This document shows, one piece after another, positions 18,409 to 27,246 of a stretch of DNA of 64,000 nt (its first letter is position 1; each line of letters begins with the position of its first letter). The notes beneath the pieces were generated by a model that ran no database searches, was not told the origin of the DNA, and saw nothing but the letters and a program-made list of their open reading frames with translations. The DNA is from JAWXBK01 sp040878185 (GTDB lineage: Bacteria > Pseudomonadota > Alphaproteobacteria > Dongiales > Dongiaceae), in contig JBBDMS010000001.1 of assembly GCA_040878185.1 (NCBI GenBank), forward strand, positions 62,001 through 126,000. The letters are read 5' to 3'. A program made the translations under genes and the position numbers.

Positions 18409-19173
18409 ATGCCGGCCGGAAATAGCGTCACCACCGCCGCCGTGCTGATCATCGGCAATGAAATCCTCTCGGGCCGCACCCAGGACGTCAATCTCAACTG
18501 GCTGGCAAAAGAACTGACCGAGCTTGGTATCCGCCTGCGCGAAGCACGCGTCGTCTCCGATGTCGAAGGCGAGATTGTTGCCGCCGTCAACGAACTGCGC
18601 AGCCGGTACGACTACGTGTTCACGACCGGCGGCATCGGGCCGACCCATGACGACATCACGTCAGCGAGCATCGCGAAGGCGTTCGGCCTTCCCTGGGTGC
18701 GCCATCCCGATGCGGTGAAGATCCTCGAAGGGATGTACGAGCCGGGCCAGCTCAACGAGGCGCGGCTCCGCATGGCGACGATGCCGGAAGGCGTCGAGCT
18801 GGTCGACAATCCCGTTTCCGGCGCGCCCGGTTATCGCATCGGCAATGTATTCGTGCTGGCCGGCGTGCCCGCGATCATGCGCGCGATGTTTGACAGCGTG
18901 CGCGGCCGGCTGCGCGGCGGGCCGCCCGTCGTCTCGCTCACGGTGTCGACCTATCTGGGCGAAGGCACGATCGCGAAACCGCTCGGCGAGCTGCAGGATC
19001 TCTATCCCGAGCTCGATATCGGCTCCTATCCGTTCTTTCGCGGCGGCCGGTTCGGTACGTCGCTGGTCATTCGTGGAACGGAGCGGTCGCGGATCGACGC
19101 GGCGGGCGATGTGCTGCGCGAGACGATCCGCGCGCTCGGCGACACGCCCGTCGAGGGCGAGCCGCCGATCTGA
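18409..19173 (+). CDS. CinA-N / MoaB-like molybdopterin-binding-domain protein
   Basis: 254 aa. Residues 10-180 form the MoCF/CinA N-terminal domain: AAVLIIGNEILSGRTQDVN, then FTTGGIGPTHDDIT, the MPT-binding loop, and VLAGVPAIMRAM. The C-terminal amidase half of full CinA (nicotinamide mononucleotide deamidase) is absent, so this is the stand-alone form common in Alphaproteobacteria. CinA N-terminal domains are known for ADP-ribose pyrophosphatase activity; whether this one has it is unknown. Its stop directly abuts the stop of the convergent protease gene. Confidence 0.82.
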   Translation: MPAGNSVTTAAVLIIGNEILSGRTQDVNLNWLAKELTELGIRLREARVVSDVEGEIVAAVNELRSRYDYVFTTGGIGPTHDDITSASIAKAFGLPWVRHPDAVKILEGMYEPGQLNEARLRMATMPEGVELVDNPVSGAPGYRIGNVFVLAGVPAIMRAMFDSVRGRLRGGPPVVSLTVSTYLGEGTIAKPLGELQDLYPELDIGSYPFFRGGRFGTSLVIRGTERSRIDAAGDVLRETIRALGDTPVEGEPPI

Positions 19174-20901
19174 TCAGTCGAAGCACTCGATGAGCACGGT
19201 GTAGTGGCGCGCCTGTTCGGCGACGTCCGCGGCCGTCAGCATGGTTTCCGACGGTGCAAGCTCGTAAGCGATATCGTTCGCATCGAGAAAGTTGCGCGCG
19301 ACCATGGTCTTGATTGCAAAATTGATGTTCTGCGGAATATCGCCGGTCGCTTCCGCGATCGCCAGCGCATCGAGTTTACCGGTGATCACGCCCACGACAT
19401 TGCCAGACATGTCGACCAGCGGGCCGCCGCTGTTGCCCGGCTGCACCGGCACGCTGATCTGGAGATAGCGTGTGTCGTCATAGAGGCCGGCCAACCCGTT
19501 CACCGTGCCGGTCGTCACTTTGACCTGCGAGGAGAGCAGTCCGGCCAGCGGATAGCCGATCGCGATCACCTCTTCCGCGAGGCGCACCGACCGGCCGTCG
19601 CGAAACCGGACGAACGGTCGTTCCTCGAGCGGCGTGGCCGCACGCAGCACGGCGAGGTCGTTGCCCGGATCGCTCGCGATCAGTGCCGCATCCGCTGCCG
19701 GTTCGCCGGCAAAGCGGACGGTGACGCGGCTGCATTCGGCGATGACATGATTGTTGGTCAGGACATTTCCGCGCGCATTGAGCAGCATGCCGGTGCCGCT
19801 GCCGACCGCGACGTCGACACCGGGCGCTTCCGGCTCTTCTGCTTCGGGCATCGCCTTGACGGCCGGTTCCTCGGTGAGTGCGGCATAGTCGGTCAGAATG
19901 CTCTCCAGCGCTTCGAGCAGATCCTCGCTGATCGCCCCGTCCTCGGGCATCCCGACGTCGCGCTGGAACTCGCGGATCGCCGATTGTGTGTGCGGACCGA
20001 ACGCGCCGTCGGCCGTCCCGGCATCGTAACCGAGAATGGCGAGTGCCTGCTGGACCCACAAAACTTCCTCGCCCTGATAATACGTCGTCTCGCTCGTGGT
20101 GCGATCGCCGCCAACACCGGGCGTCTTGACCGGCCCGACGACCGAATTGGGGATCGGGCTCTCCATCGCGCTCGCCGCAGCGCTCGGTGTTTCGATATTG
20201 TCGGTGATGTTCACCGCCATCGCATCGGCCGCGGCGATGTCTTCGGCGCTCATTGACGCGCGAAGCCGGGTGCGTTCGTCGATCGCGGCATTGCGATACT
20301 CGCTGCCCTCCGGCTCGCGGGCCGCGACGATGCCAAACAGCGCATAGGCGAAGCTGATATCCCGCGCAACGCCGAAACCGGCCGCGTAGAGCTGTGCGAG
20401 ATGAAACATGCCGTCCGTACTGTCGCCGCGGCTGGCTTCGAGGTAATACTCGTACGCCCGTTCGTAATCCCGGGTGACGCCTAGGCCATTTTCGTACAGA
20501 TAACCGAGGCCGACCAGCGCATCGAGATCGCCGCCATCCGCCGCGACGCGATAGAGACGCTCCGCTTCGCGGTAGTTTTGTTTGACGCCTTCGCCGATCT
20601 CGTAGAGATAGCCGAGCGCGTAATGGGCGGGGATATGACCCTGATCGACGGCGCGTTCGTACCAGAGCGCGGCACGCCGATAATCCTGCTGCACGCTCAG
20701 TCCGAATTCGTAGAGCAGGCCGAGGCCATATTGCGCGTCGCTGTCGCCGTCGCGCGCTGCGGGCTCCCATTCGTGGAATGCCGTCTGATAGTCGCCGTTC
20801 GCATAGGCGCGATCGCCGGCGGCGACATCGGCCAGCGCCGGTACAGCCGACACCAGCAGCAAGATCAGCGTGACGATCGTAAGGCGCATGCCCAGCCCCA
20901 C
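19174..20901 (-). CDS. Secreted Sel1-repeat / peptidoglycan-binding / trypsin-like serine protease
   Basis: 575 aa. A signal peptide covers residues 1-25 (cleavage after ALA). Sel1-like repeats run through about 45-190 (DAQYGLGLLYEFGLSVQQDY, HYALGYLYEIGEGV, GLGYLYENGLGV). A peptidoglycan-binding-1 motif follows at about 275-335 (VQQALAILGYDAGTADGAFGP). A DegP-like protease domain spans about 365-545 with a full triad: H385 (LTNNHV), D415 (DPGNDLAVL) and S491 (QPGNSGGPL). There is no PDZ domain. It is probably periplasmic and acts on or near the cell wall. The fusion order is unusual but known in Alphaproteobacteria. It faces another secreted Sel1 gene across about 110 bp. Confidence 0.87.
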   Translation of the reverse strand: MGLGMRLTIVTLILLLVSAVPALADVAAGDRAYANGDYQTAFHEWEPAARDGDSDAQYGLGLLYEFGLSVQQDYRRAALWYERAVDQGHIPAHYALGYLYEIGEGVKQNYREAERLYRVAADGGDLDALVGLGYLYENGLGVTRDYERAYEYYLEASRGDSTDGMFHLAQLYAAGFGVARDISFAYALFGIVAAREPEGSEYRNAAIDERTRLRASMSAEDIAAADAMAVNITDNIETPSAAASAMESPIPNSVVGPVKTPGVGGDRTTSETTYYQGEEVLWVQQALAILGYDAGTADGAFGPHTQSAIREFQRDVGMPEDGAISEDLLEALESILTDYAALTEEPAVKAMPEAEEPEAPGVDVAVGSGTGMLLNARGNVLTNNHVIAECSRVTVRFAGEPAADAALIASDPGNDLAVLRAATPLEERPFVRFRDGRSVRLAEEVIAIGYPLAGLLSSQVKVTTGTVNGLAGLYDDTRYLQISVPVQPGNSGGPLVDMSGNVVGVITGKLDALAIAEATGDIPQNINFAIKTMVARNFLDANDIAYELAPSETMLTAADVAEQARHYTVLIECFD

Positions 20902-21013
20902 TCCCGAAAGGCCCGACCATTATAGGCGCCGGCCGGTCCCGCTTCATCCGGCTCCCGCGCCGGGAACTGCGATTCTCCCACCCGGTTGCGCTTCAAGTAA
21001 CCCATTATGTAAA

Positions 21014-21742
21014 ATGAGGTCCATGAGGGGGATCGGCGTAATCCGGGTGATTGCCTTGCTGGCAGCCGTTTTGGCGGTGCCTGCGGGCCTGCGCGCCAGC
21101 GACCAGGCAGACTGTTCCAGCCGTAGCGTGCTGGAGATGGACCCCGTCCGCTATGTGACCGCCTGCATGAACCTCGCCGGACAGGGCTTCGACGAAGCGC
21201 AGTTCAATCTCGGTCTGATCTACGACACCGGCCGGGGCGTCCCGCGGGATTACAACGAAGCGCTCGAATGGTACCTGCCGGCCGCGGAAGCGGGATTCGT
21301 CCCGGCCCAGTTCAATCTCGGCAACATGTACTATTACGGCTGGGGCGTGGCGCAGGATCACGCGCAGGCCGCGTACTGGCATCGTATCGCTGCCGAGAAC
21401 GGCCATGCCTGGTCGCAGCATAACCTCGCCTGGATGTATCTGAACGGCGAGGGCGTGCCCAGGAACACGCAGGAGGCCGTGCGCCTCTATCGCAGCGCCG
21501 CCGATCAGGGGTTTGCGCTCTCGCAGAACGATCTCGGTTATCTTTACGCGACAGGCCGCGCCGTCGAGCAGAACTATGTGAGCGCGCTGATGTGGTATGA
21601 CTTGGCGGCGGCGCAGGGAGATCCGCGCGCCCTGAACAACATTGCTTACATGAAAGAGCGCATGTCGACCCAGCAGGTGTCGCGCGCGGAACAGCTCGCC
21701 GAAGCCTTCCAGCCGGTCTCGCAGTTCACCCTGCAGGAATAG
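21014..21742 (+). CDS. Secreted Sel1-repeat protein
   Basis: 242 aa from the ATG at 21014; a second ATG 9 bp on is equally possible. The signal peptide (VIRVIALLAAVLAVPAGLRAS) is followed by Cys-containing mature sequence and four or five Sel1 repeats (AQFNLGLIYDTGRGVPRDYNEAL and similar), each about 36 residues. Sel1 proteins act as protein-interaction scaffolds. It is divergent from the Sel1/protease gene, and the repeats of the two are alike, so they may form a functional pair in the periplasm. No enzymatic domain. Confidence 0.82.
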   Translation: MRSMRGIGVIRVIALLAAVLAVPAGLRASDQADCSSRSVLEMDPVRYVTACMNLAGQGFDEAQFNLGLIYDTGRGVPRDYNEALEWYLPAAEAGFVPAQFNLGNMYYYGWGVAQDHAQAAYWHRIAAENGHAWSQHNLAWMYLNGEGVPRNTQEAVRLYRSAADQGFALSQNDLGYLYATGRAVEQNYVSALMWYDLAAAQGDPRALNNIAYMKERMSTQQVSRAEQLAEAFQPVSQFTLQE

Positions 21743-21770
21743 CGTCGCGATTGCGCGATCGCTGTCGCGC

Positions 21771-22529
21771 CTAGTGAAGAATGGCGCTGATGAACGACTT
21801 CAGCCGTTCCGTTTCGGGTTGATTGAAGATCGTTTCGGGCGGACCCGATTCCGCGATCCGCCCGCCATCCACGAAATGCACGCGGTCGGCGCTGCGTCGG
21901 GCAAAGCCCATCTCGTGGCTGACGACGACCATTGTGCGGCCTTCGTCGGCCAGCACCCGCAAGAGATCGAGGATTCCCGATACCAGTTCCGGGTCGAGCG
22001 ACGATGTCGGTTCGTCGCACAGCAGTAATGTCGGCTGCATGGCAAGCGCGCGCGCAATGCCGACACGCTGCTTTTGGCCGCCCGACAACTCGGCCGGATA
22101 GGCACCGAGTTTGTCCTTGAGCCCGACGCGCTCCAGCAATCGGCGCCCCTCGTCGATGGCGTCGCTTCGGGAGCGCTTTTGCACAATGATCGGCCCTTCG
22201 ATAACGTTTTCGAGCGCCGTGCGATGGTTCCATAGATTGAAATGCTGAAAGACCATCGGCATCCGGCTGCGGGCCTGGCGGATCTGCTTCTCGGGCGCCT
22301 TGCGGAACCCGCTGGCGTCCTCCTGGCAGAGCTTCTGCCCCTCGATCTCGATCGTGCCGCCGTCCGGCATTTCCAGAAAATTGAGGCAGCGAAGCAGGGT
22401 GGTCTTGCCGCCGCCCGACGGTCCGATCAGGAACGTCACCTCGCCGGGCTCGACCGAAAGGTCGACGCCCTTCAGCACCTCGTTGTGGCCGAAGCGCTTC
22501 TTGAGGCCGCGCACATTCAGGATACTCAT
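21771..22529 (-). CDS. Polar amino-acid ABC transporter ATPase
   Basis: 252 aa from ATG 22529 (MSILNVRGLKKRFG). Walker A is GPSGGGKTT, the signature LSGGQKQR, Walker B LLLCDEPTSSLDPE, and the H-loop VVSHEMG. The HisP/GlnQ/ArtP subfamily is indicated by the DPELVSGILDLLRVLADEGRTM stretch. The start overlaps the permease stop as ATGA. It ends about 28 bp from the convergent Sel1 gene. Confidence 0.9.
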   Translation of the reverse strand: MSILNVRGLKKRFGHNEVLKGVDLSVEPGEVTFLIGPSGGGKTTLLRCLNFLEMPDGGTIEIEGQKLCQEDASGFRKAPEKQIRQARSRMPMVFQHFNLWNHRTALENVIEGPIIVQKRSRSDAIDEGRRLLERVGLKDKLGAYPAELSGGQKQRVGIARALAMQPTLLLCDEPTSSLDPELVSGILDLLRVLADEGRTMVVVSHEMGFARRSADRVHFVDGGRIAESGPPETIFNQPETERLKSFISAILH

Positions 22530-23236
22530 GGCGTCGGGACCTTCGCGGCCTGGCGCCATGCCGCCGATTGGGGACGGAGATAGGCGGGTGTCATGCGGAG
22601 CTCGAGCCACCGCACGATACGCGACGATACGAAGCTCATCACGAAGTAGATCATTGCCACCATGACGTAGATTTCCATGCTCCGAAAAGTCGATGAAATG
22701 AGGATCGTGCCGTTCCTCAGCAGCTCATTGACGGCGATGAACGAAACCAGCGCGCAATCCTTGAGCAGCGAGATGAAGTATCCGCCGAGCGTCGGCAAGG
22801 CGATCAGTAAGGCCTGGGGCAGCACGATGCGCCGAAATGCGGTCAGGCGGGACATGCCGATCGAGACCGCCGCATCGCGCTGTCCCTTGTCGACGGATCC
22901 GATCGCTGCCCGGAAAACCTCGGAAAGATAGGCGCCAAGATTGAGCGAGAGGCCCAGCACGCCGGCCCAGAAGGCCGGCAGCGTCAGTCCGATCTCCGGC
23001 AAAGTGAAATAGATCAGAAGCAGTTGGACGATCAGCGGGACGTTGCGCCAGATCTCCACATAGGTTTGCAGCGCCCAGTCGAGCGGGCCGATCTTCGAAA
23101 GTCTGCCGACTGCAACAAGCAGGCCGATGACGGTCGCAACAATCATGCTGAGGACGGACAGCTCGAGCGTGACCAGCGCGCCCTCGAGCAGAAAGGGCAT
23201 GTAGGTCGGAATGAGGACCAGGAAGAAATCTTGCAT
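22526..23236 (-). CDS. Polar amino-acid ABC transporter permease
   Basis: 236 aa with about five membrane helices and the HisMQ/GlnP-type N-terminus (LLEGALVTLELSVLSMIVATVIG). The EAA-type loop reads IGMSRLTAFRRIVLPQAL near residues 127-145. This family usually works as a homodimer or with a second permease; only one is here, so a homodimer is likely. The gene lies between the binding protein and the ATPase. Confidence 0.88.
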   Translation of the reverse strand: MQDFFLVLIPTYMPFLLEGALVTLELSVLSMIVATVIGLLVAVGRLSKIGPLDWALQTYVEIWRNVPLIVQLLLIYFTLPEIGLTLPAFWAGVLGLSLNLGAYLSEVFRAAIGSVDKGQRDAAVSIGMSRLTAFRRIVLPQALLIALPTLGGYFISLLKDCALVSFIAVNELLRNGTILISSTFRSMEIYVMVAMIYFVMSFVSSRIVRWLELRMTPAYLRPQSAAWRQAAKVPTP

Positions 23237-23297
23237 AGCTTGTTCCGGAGTTAGCCCAGGTCGAGCGAGAGGCCGGGCTCAGCGCCAGTCATGGACA

Positions 23298-23326
23298 CCC
23301 GGCCGCCGCATAACGCGACGGCCGGG
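23298..23326 (-). promoter_or_regulatory. Intercistronic stem-loop between binding-protein and permease genes
   Basis: cccggccg and cggccggg form a perfect 8-bp GC stem around a 13-base loop, in the 119-bp gap after the binding-protein stop (23356). No T run follows on the minus strand, so it would more likely protect the 3' end of the upstream message than terminate. Such hairpins often raise binding-protein yield over membrane subunits. Confidence 0.4.
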
Positions 23327-23355
23327 CTCCTTCGAAAAGTCCAATCCTGCGTGGG

Positions 23356-24216
23356 CTAGTTCTTCATCAGGTTGATCTGATCGTCCGACCAGATCTCATA
23401 CTTTCGAAGAATCGCTTCGCGTGTACCGTCGGCAGCCATGTCGGCCAGAGCCTGGTTCACCGCATCCTTAAGATCGGTACATTCCTGGCGTACGCCGACC
23501 GCGATGCCGCCGAGCCGGTAATCGGCTGTCTCTTCGGCTGCGGCCCATTCGGCTTTCGGAACATAGAACAGCGCTTCGCCGACAACGCGCAGGTCAGGCA
23601 TTTCCTCGAGCTGCGCAATGTAGGTCGTCTCGTCCATGATGACCGCGTCGGCCTGCTTGTTGCGGAGCGCAAGGAACGGTTCGCCGAAGGTGTTGAAGTC
23701 GAGCACACTGTCGGCAATGCCCTGATCGACCAGCGAATGGGCGACCAGTGAATCCATTGTGCCGAGCGTCGAGGCCAGCAGCTTGCCGTTGAGGTCTTCC
23801 ATGGACTGGATTGGCGAATCCTGGAGAACGATCACCCGATCGAAAATCAGGAAGTACGGATCCGAGAATTCGATGCCGCCACCCTGGATACGTTCCTGCG
23901 TCTTGGCCATGCCCGAGAGAATGATGTCCCAGCGATCGTTTTTGAGACCCGGGATGAGCGTGGTCCATTCGGTGACAACATATTCGGACTCGACCCCAAG
24001 CTTGCCGGCGACATAGTCGACAATTTCCTTTTCGAAGCCCATGTAAGTGCCGTCGGGCTCCTGCCAGACATAGGGTTTCAATCCCATCAGGCCGTTGCCG
24101 ACCCTGATAACGCCTTCCTCTTGAATTTCGGCGAGACATTGAGCGGCGGCCTGACCGGTCCAGCTCAAGAAAATCGTTGCTGCTACGGCAGCGACCGTCG
24201 CGGTGATCCGTTTCAT
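23356..24216 (-). CDS. Amino-acid ABC transporter substrate-binding protein
   Basis: 286 aa from ATG 24216, preceded by a strong ggaggat ribosome site. The signal peptide is KRITATVAAVAATIFLSWTGQAAAQ. The mature part is a type 3 periplasmic binding fold: GVIRVGNGLMGLKPYVW, then GFEKEIVDYVAGKLGV, TTLIPGLKNDRWDIILSGMAKT and the hinge segment near residue 120. The ligand-carboxylate Arg usual in amino-acid binders is probably R110 in TQERIQGG. Ligand unknown. Confidence 0.88.
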   Translation of the reverse strand: MKRITATVAAVAATIFLSWTGQAAAQCLAEIQEEGVIRVGNGLMGLKPYVWQEPDGTYMGFEKEIVDYVAGKLGVESEYVVTEWTTLIPGLKNDRWDIILSGMAKTQERIQGGGIEFSDPYFLIFDRVIVLQDSPIQSMEDLNGKLLASTLGTMDSLVAHSLVDQGIADSVLDFNTFGEPFLALRNKQADAVIMDETTYIAQLEEMPDLRVVGEALFYVPKAEWAAAEETADYRLGGIAVGVRQECTDLKDAVNQALADMAADGTREAILRKYEIWSDDQINLMKN

Positions 24217-24564
24217 TTCCGAGATCCTCCTCCACTGATTGCGATATTGAGTGCTCCGGCCATGACAGTCCCCCCGGCGCCGGTGGCATCGCTTTTCCCC
24301 GAAACATCTTCTCCGGTTGCTCTTCTGGCTGCAAGGAAGCTTTGCGTATTGCGTTCCGCGCGCAGATGGCGCAAGCGGCCGCCAGCACACCGTCGCCGGT
24401 TGGCTGCTCCGGCTCGACTGCACCCCGCCGGGCCGCCGCCCCTTGAGTATTTGCCGCGCCGCCCCATTTTGATGAAGGAGCGGCGGCTCGGGGCGCAGCG
24501 CGCTTGGGAAACCGCAACAGGCGATGGGGTGCTGGATTGCCCCGCGGCGAACGGGGAGCGCGAA
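24217..24564. other. 348-bp divergent intergenic region
   Basis: Lies between the amino-acid transporter (minus strand) and the PQQ dehydrogenase (plus strand). It must hold both promoters, but I see no convincing -35/-10 pair, operator palindrome or small gene. Open frames crossing it are proline/arginine-rich shadows. Confidence 0.6.
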
Positions 24565-26904
24565 ATGTCCCGAATCCTGGCCGTCCTGGTTCTTCTGCTG
24601 GCGCTCTGCCTCGCGATCGGTGGCGTCTGGCTGATAACATTGGGCGGCTCCTGGTACTACGCGCTCGCCGCCATCGGACTTTTCGCAACCGGCCTGCTCC
24701 TGCTCAAATCCCGCCCGGCCGCGCTCATTGTCTACGCTATTGTCCTCGGCGCGACGCTGATCTGGGCGATTTACGAGGCAGGCTTCGACTGGTGGAATCT
24801 CCAACCGCGCGGCGGCGTACTCGTCCTGATCGGCGCGCTGTTGCTGCTGCCCTGGACAACGCGCGATCTCGATCCGGCAAAGACGCGTCGCTGGCGCGCG
24901 GTGTGGTCGGGTGCCGCCCTGCCGCTCGCGGGCGTGCTGCTGGTTTCCATCGCGGTCGGCGGGTACTCGATGGCGACGCCATCGCATGCGATTTCCGGCG
25001 TGCTTTCAGAATCTGCGGCGACGACATTGCCGGCGAGCGAAGCCGGCGTCCCGCCCGGCGACTGGCGTGCCTATGGTCGCACCGAAGGCGGCAGTCACTA
25101 TTCGCCGCTCGATGCGATCACGGCCGACAACGTGGCCGACCTCGAAGAAGTCTGGCACTACCACACCGGCGATGTGCGGCTGCCGGAGGATCCGGAAGAA
25201 ACCACGTACGAGGTGACGCCAGTCAAGATCGGCGACACGCTTTATCTTTGTACCCCGCATCAGATTGCGATTGCGCTCGATCCCGAAACCGGCGAAGAGC
25301 TTTGGCGCTACGATTCCGGCAGCGGGGTCGATGGCCGCCGCCAGCATCAGACCTGCCGGGGTCTTTCCTATTACGAGGCCGAAGGCGCGGCCGCGTCGGC
25401 GCCCTGCGGCAAACGTCTTTTCCTGCCGACGGCGGACGCGCGATTGATCGCTCTCGATGCGACCACCGGCGACGTCTGTACCGAATTCGGGACCGATGGC
25501 GCCGTCGATCTCTCGGCCAACTTGCCGCATTTCTACGCGGGCTCCTATTATTCGACCTCGCCGCCGGTGGTCGCGGGCGGGCTCATCGTGGTCGGCGGCG
25601 CCGTCAACGACAATGTGTCGACGACCGAACCGTCGGGCGTCATTCGCGCCTACGATGTCGATACCGGGGAACTGGTGTGGAATTTCGATACCGGCAATCC
25701 CGATTGCACCGCGCCGCTGGCTGCCGGCGAAACCTATACACCCAATTCGCCCAACGCCTGGTCGATGCTCAGCGTCGATCCCGCGCTCGGCCTCGTCTAT
25801 GCGCCGATCGGCAATGCGCCGCCCGACCAATGGGGCGGCGATCGCACGCCCGAGACCGAGCGCTTCTCATCGTCCGTCATCGCGCTCGATCTCGAAACCG
25901 GCGCATTGCGCTGGGTCTTCCAGACCGTCCATCACGATCTGTGGGATATGGACGTGCCCTCGCAGCCGCAACTGGTCGATCTGGAGATCGATGGCGGAAT
26001 GGTGCCTGCCTTGGTGCAGGCGACCAAGCAGGGCGACATCTATGTGCTCGATCGCCGGACCGGCGAACCGATCCTGCCGGTCACCGAGGTCGCGGCACCG
26101 CAGGGTGCGACCGAAGGCGATTTCACCGCGCCGACCCAGCCGGTCTCGGCGCTCAGTTTCGAGCCCGAGCCGCTGCGCGAGGCAAACATGTGGGGTGCCA
26201 CATTGCTCGATCAGCTCTGGTGCCGCATCGAGTTCCGCTCGCTCGATTACGAAGGCCGCTACACGCCGCCATCGACGAACGGCACGCTGGTTTATCCCGG
26301 CAATTTCGGTGTGTTCAACTGGGGTGGCGTCGCGGTCGATCCGGTCCGGAACACAGTCTTCGCCAATCCGGTCTATCTCGCCTTTACGGTGAAGCTCATT
26401 CCGCGTGCCGACGATCAGACCAGCTACGTGTCCGAGGCGGAGCCGGGTTTCAACGAGAATTTCGGCGCGCCATTCGCCGCCGAAATGCGGCCCTTCTGGT
26501 CGCCGCTCGGTTTGCCCTGTCAGGGCCCGCCCTGGGGCTATGTGGCAGCAGCCGATCTGCGCACGGGTGCTGTGATCTGGCAGCACAAGAACGGTACGGT
26601 GCGCGATCTCGCGCCGCTGCCATTGCCCTTCGAGATGGGTGTGCCGGCAATCGGCGGGCCGATCGTCACTGCGGGCGGCGTAATGTTTCATAGCGGGACG
26701 CTCGACTATTATGTCCGCGCTTTCGACGTGCAAGACGGCGCCGAACTCTGGCGTGAGCGTCTTCCGGCCGGCGGCCAGGCGACGCCGATGACCTATCTCG
26801 GGGATGACGGACGGCAATATCTCGTCGTCGTGGCCGGCGGGCACGGCTCGACCGGTACGAAGGCGGGCGATTCCATCATCGCGTACGCGTTGCCGGCCCG
26901 CTGA
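24565..26904 (+). CDS. Membrane-bound PQQ-dependent dehydrogenase (glucose/quinate dehydrogenase type)
   Basis: 779 aa from ATG 24565. Residues 1-135 hold five membrane helices, as in Gcd and quinate dehydrogenase. The rest is an eight-bladed quinoprotein propeller facing the periplasm. Residues matching Gcd active-site positions are present: H261 in QHQTCRG, the WDMD pair at 460-463, and K488 in ATKQGDIYVLDRRTG. It oxidises a sugar or cyclic polyol and passes electrons to ubiquinone. Substrate not resolvable by eye. A ggggag ribosome site precedes the ATG. PQQ synthesis genes are not in the window, so PQQ must be made elsewhere or taken up. Confidence 0.9.
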   Translation: MSRILAVLVLLLALCLAIGGVWLITLGGSWYYALAAIGLFATGLLLLKSRPAALIVYAIVLGATLIWAIYEAGFDWWNLQPRGGVLVLIGALLLLPWTTRDLDPAKTRRWRAVWSGAALPLAGVLLVSIAVGGYSMATPSHAISGVLSESAATTLPASEAGVPPGDWRAYGRTEGGSHYSPLDAITADNVADLEEVWHYHTGDVRLPEDPEETTYEVTPVKIGDTLYLCTPHQIAIALDPETGEELWRYDSGSGVDGRRQHQTCRGLSYYEAEGAAASAPCGKRLFLPTADARLIALDATTGDVCTEFGTDGAVDLSANLPHFYAGSYYSTSPPVVAGGLIVVGGAVNDNVSTTEPSGVIRAYDVDTGELVWNFDTGNPDCTAPLAAGETYTPNSPNAWSMLSVDPALGLVYAPIGNAPPDQWGGDRTPETERFSSSVIALDLETGALRWVFQTVHHDLWDMDVPSQPQLVDLEIDGGMVPALVQATKQGDIYVLDRRTGEPILPVTEVAAPQGATEGDFTAPTQPVSALSFEPEPLREANMWGATLLDQLWCRIEFRSLDYEGRYTPPSTNGTLVYPGNFGVFNWGGVAVDPVRNTVFANPVYLAFTVKLIPRADDQTSYVSEAEPGFNENFGAPFAAEMRPFWSPLGLPCQGPPWGYVAAADLRTGAVIWQHKNGTVRDLAPLPLPFEMGVPAIGGPIVTAGGVMFHSGTLDYYVRAFDVQDGAELWRERLPAGGQATPMTYLGDDGRQYLVVVAGGHGSTGTKAGDSIIAYALPAR

Positions 26905-26910
26905 TCACAC

Positions 26911-27246
26911 TTAACGTGGAATGACCGCGAGAACGAGCGCCTGAAGCAGGACGGCACCCAATGAGAGTACGGCCAGCCACCGCGTCGTTCGCGCCAGCGA
27001 CCTTACGGTTTCAGGGTCGGATGAAGGGCGCTGCCGTTGCACGCGAACATAGATGGCGGCGATCGCCGCGCCGGCAATGAAGGTTGCAGCCCAGGCGAAG
27101 GCCCGGATTCCCCCGGTCGTAAAGCCGAACGCACCGCCAAATCCCTGTGCGCCGTAGATCAGACTGAAATGCGCGAACCAGATCAGCGGGCCCGATAGCA
27201 GGAGCAACAGCGCGCGCACGAAGCCCGATGGTCGGCCGCTGCTCAT
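26911..27246 (-). CDS. Small membrane protein at the end of the oxidase operon
   Basis: 111 aa with three hydrophobic helices (ALLLLLSGPLIWFAHFSLIYG, FAWAATFIAGAAIAAIYV, LAVLSLGAVLLQALVLAVI). The start overlaps the oxidase stop as ATGA, so it is translated with it. Small proteins at this place in caa3-like operons are common and unnamed; it might be a subunit IV equivalent or an assembly helper. The WFAHFSLIYG helix resembles helices seen in such partners, but I cannot name a family. Confidence 0.65.
   Translation of the reverse strand: MSSGRPSGFVRALLLLLSGPLIWFAHFSLIYGAQGFGGAFGFTTGGIRAFAWAATFIAGAAIAAIYVRVQRQRPSSDPETVRSLARTTRWLAVLSLGAVLLQALVLAVIPR

Noticed and set aside
24504..26693. 729-codon frame in another register of the PQQ dehydrogenase gene
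   Set aside because: Arg-rich frame-shifted shadow; the correct frame has the full quinoprotein motif set.
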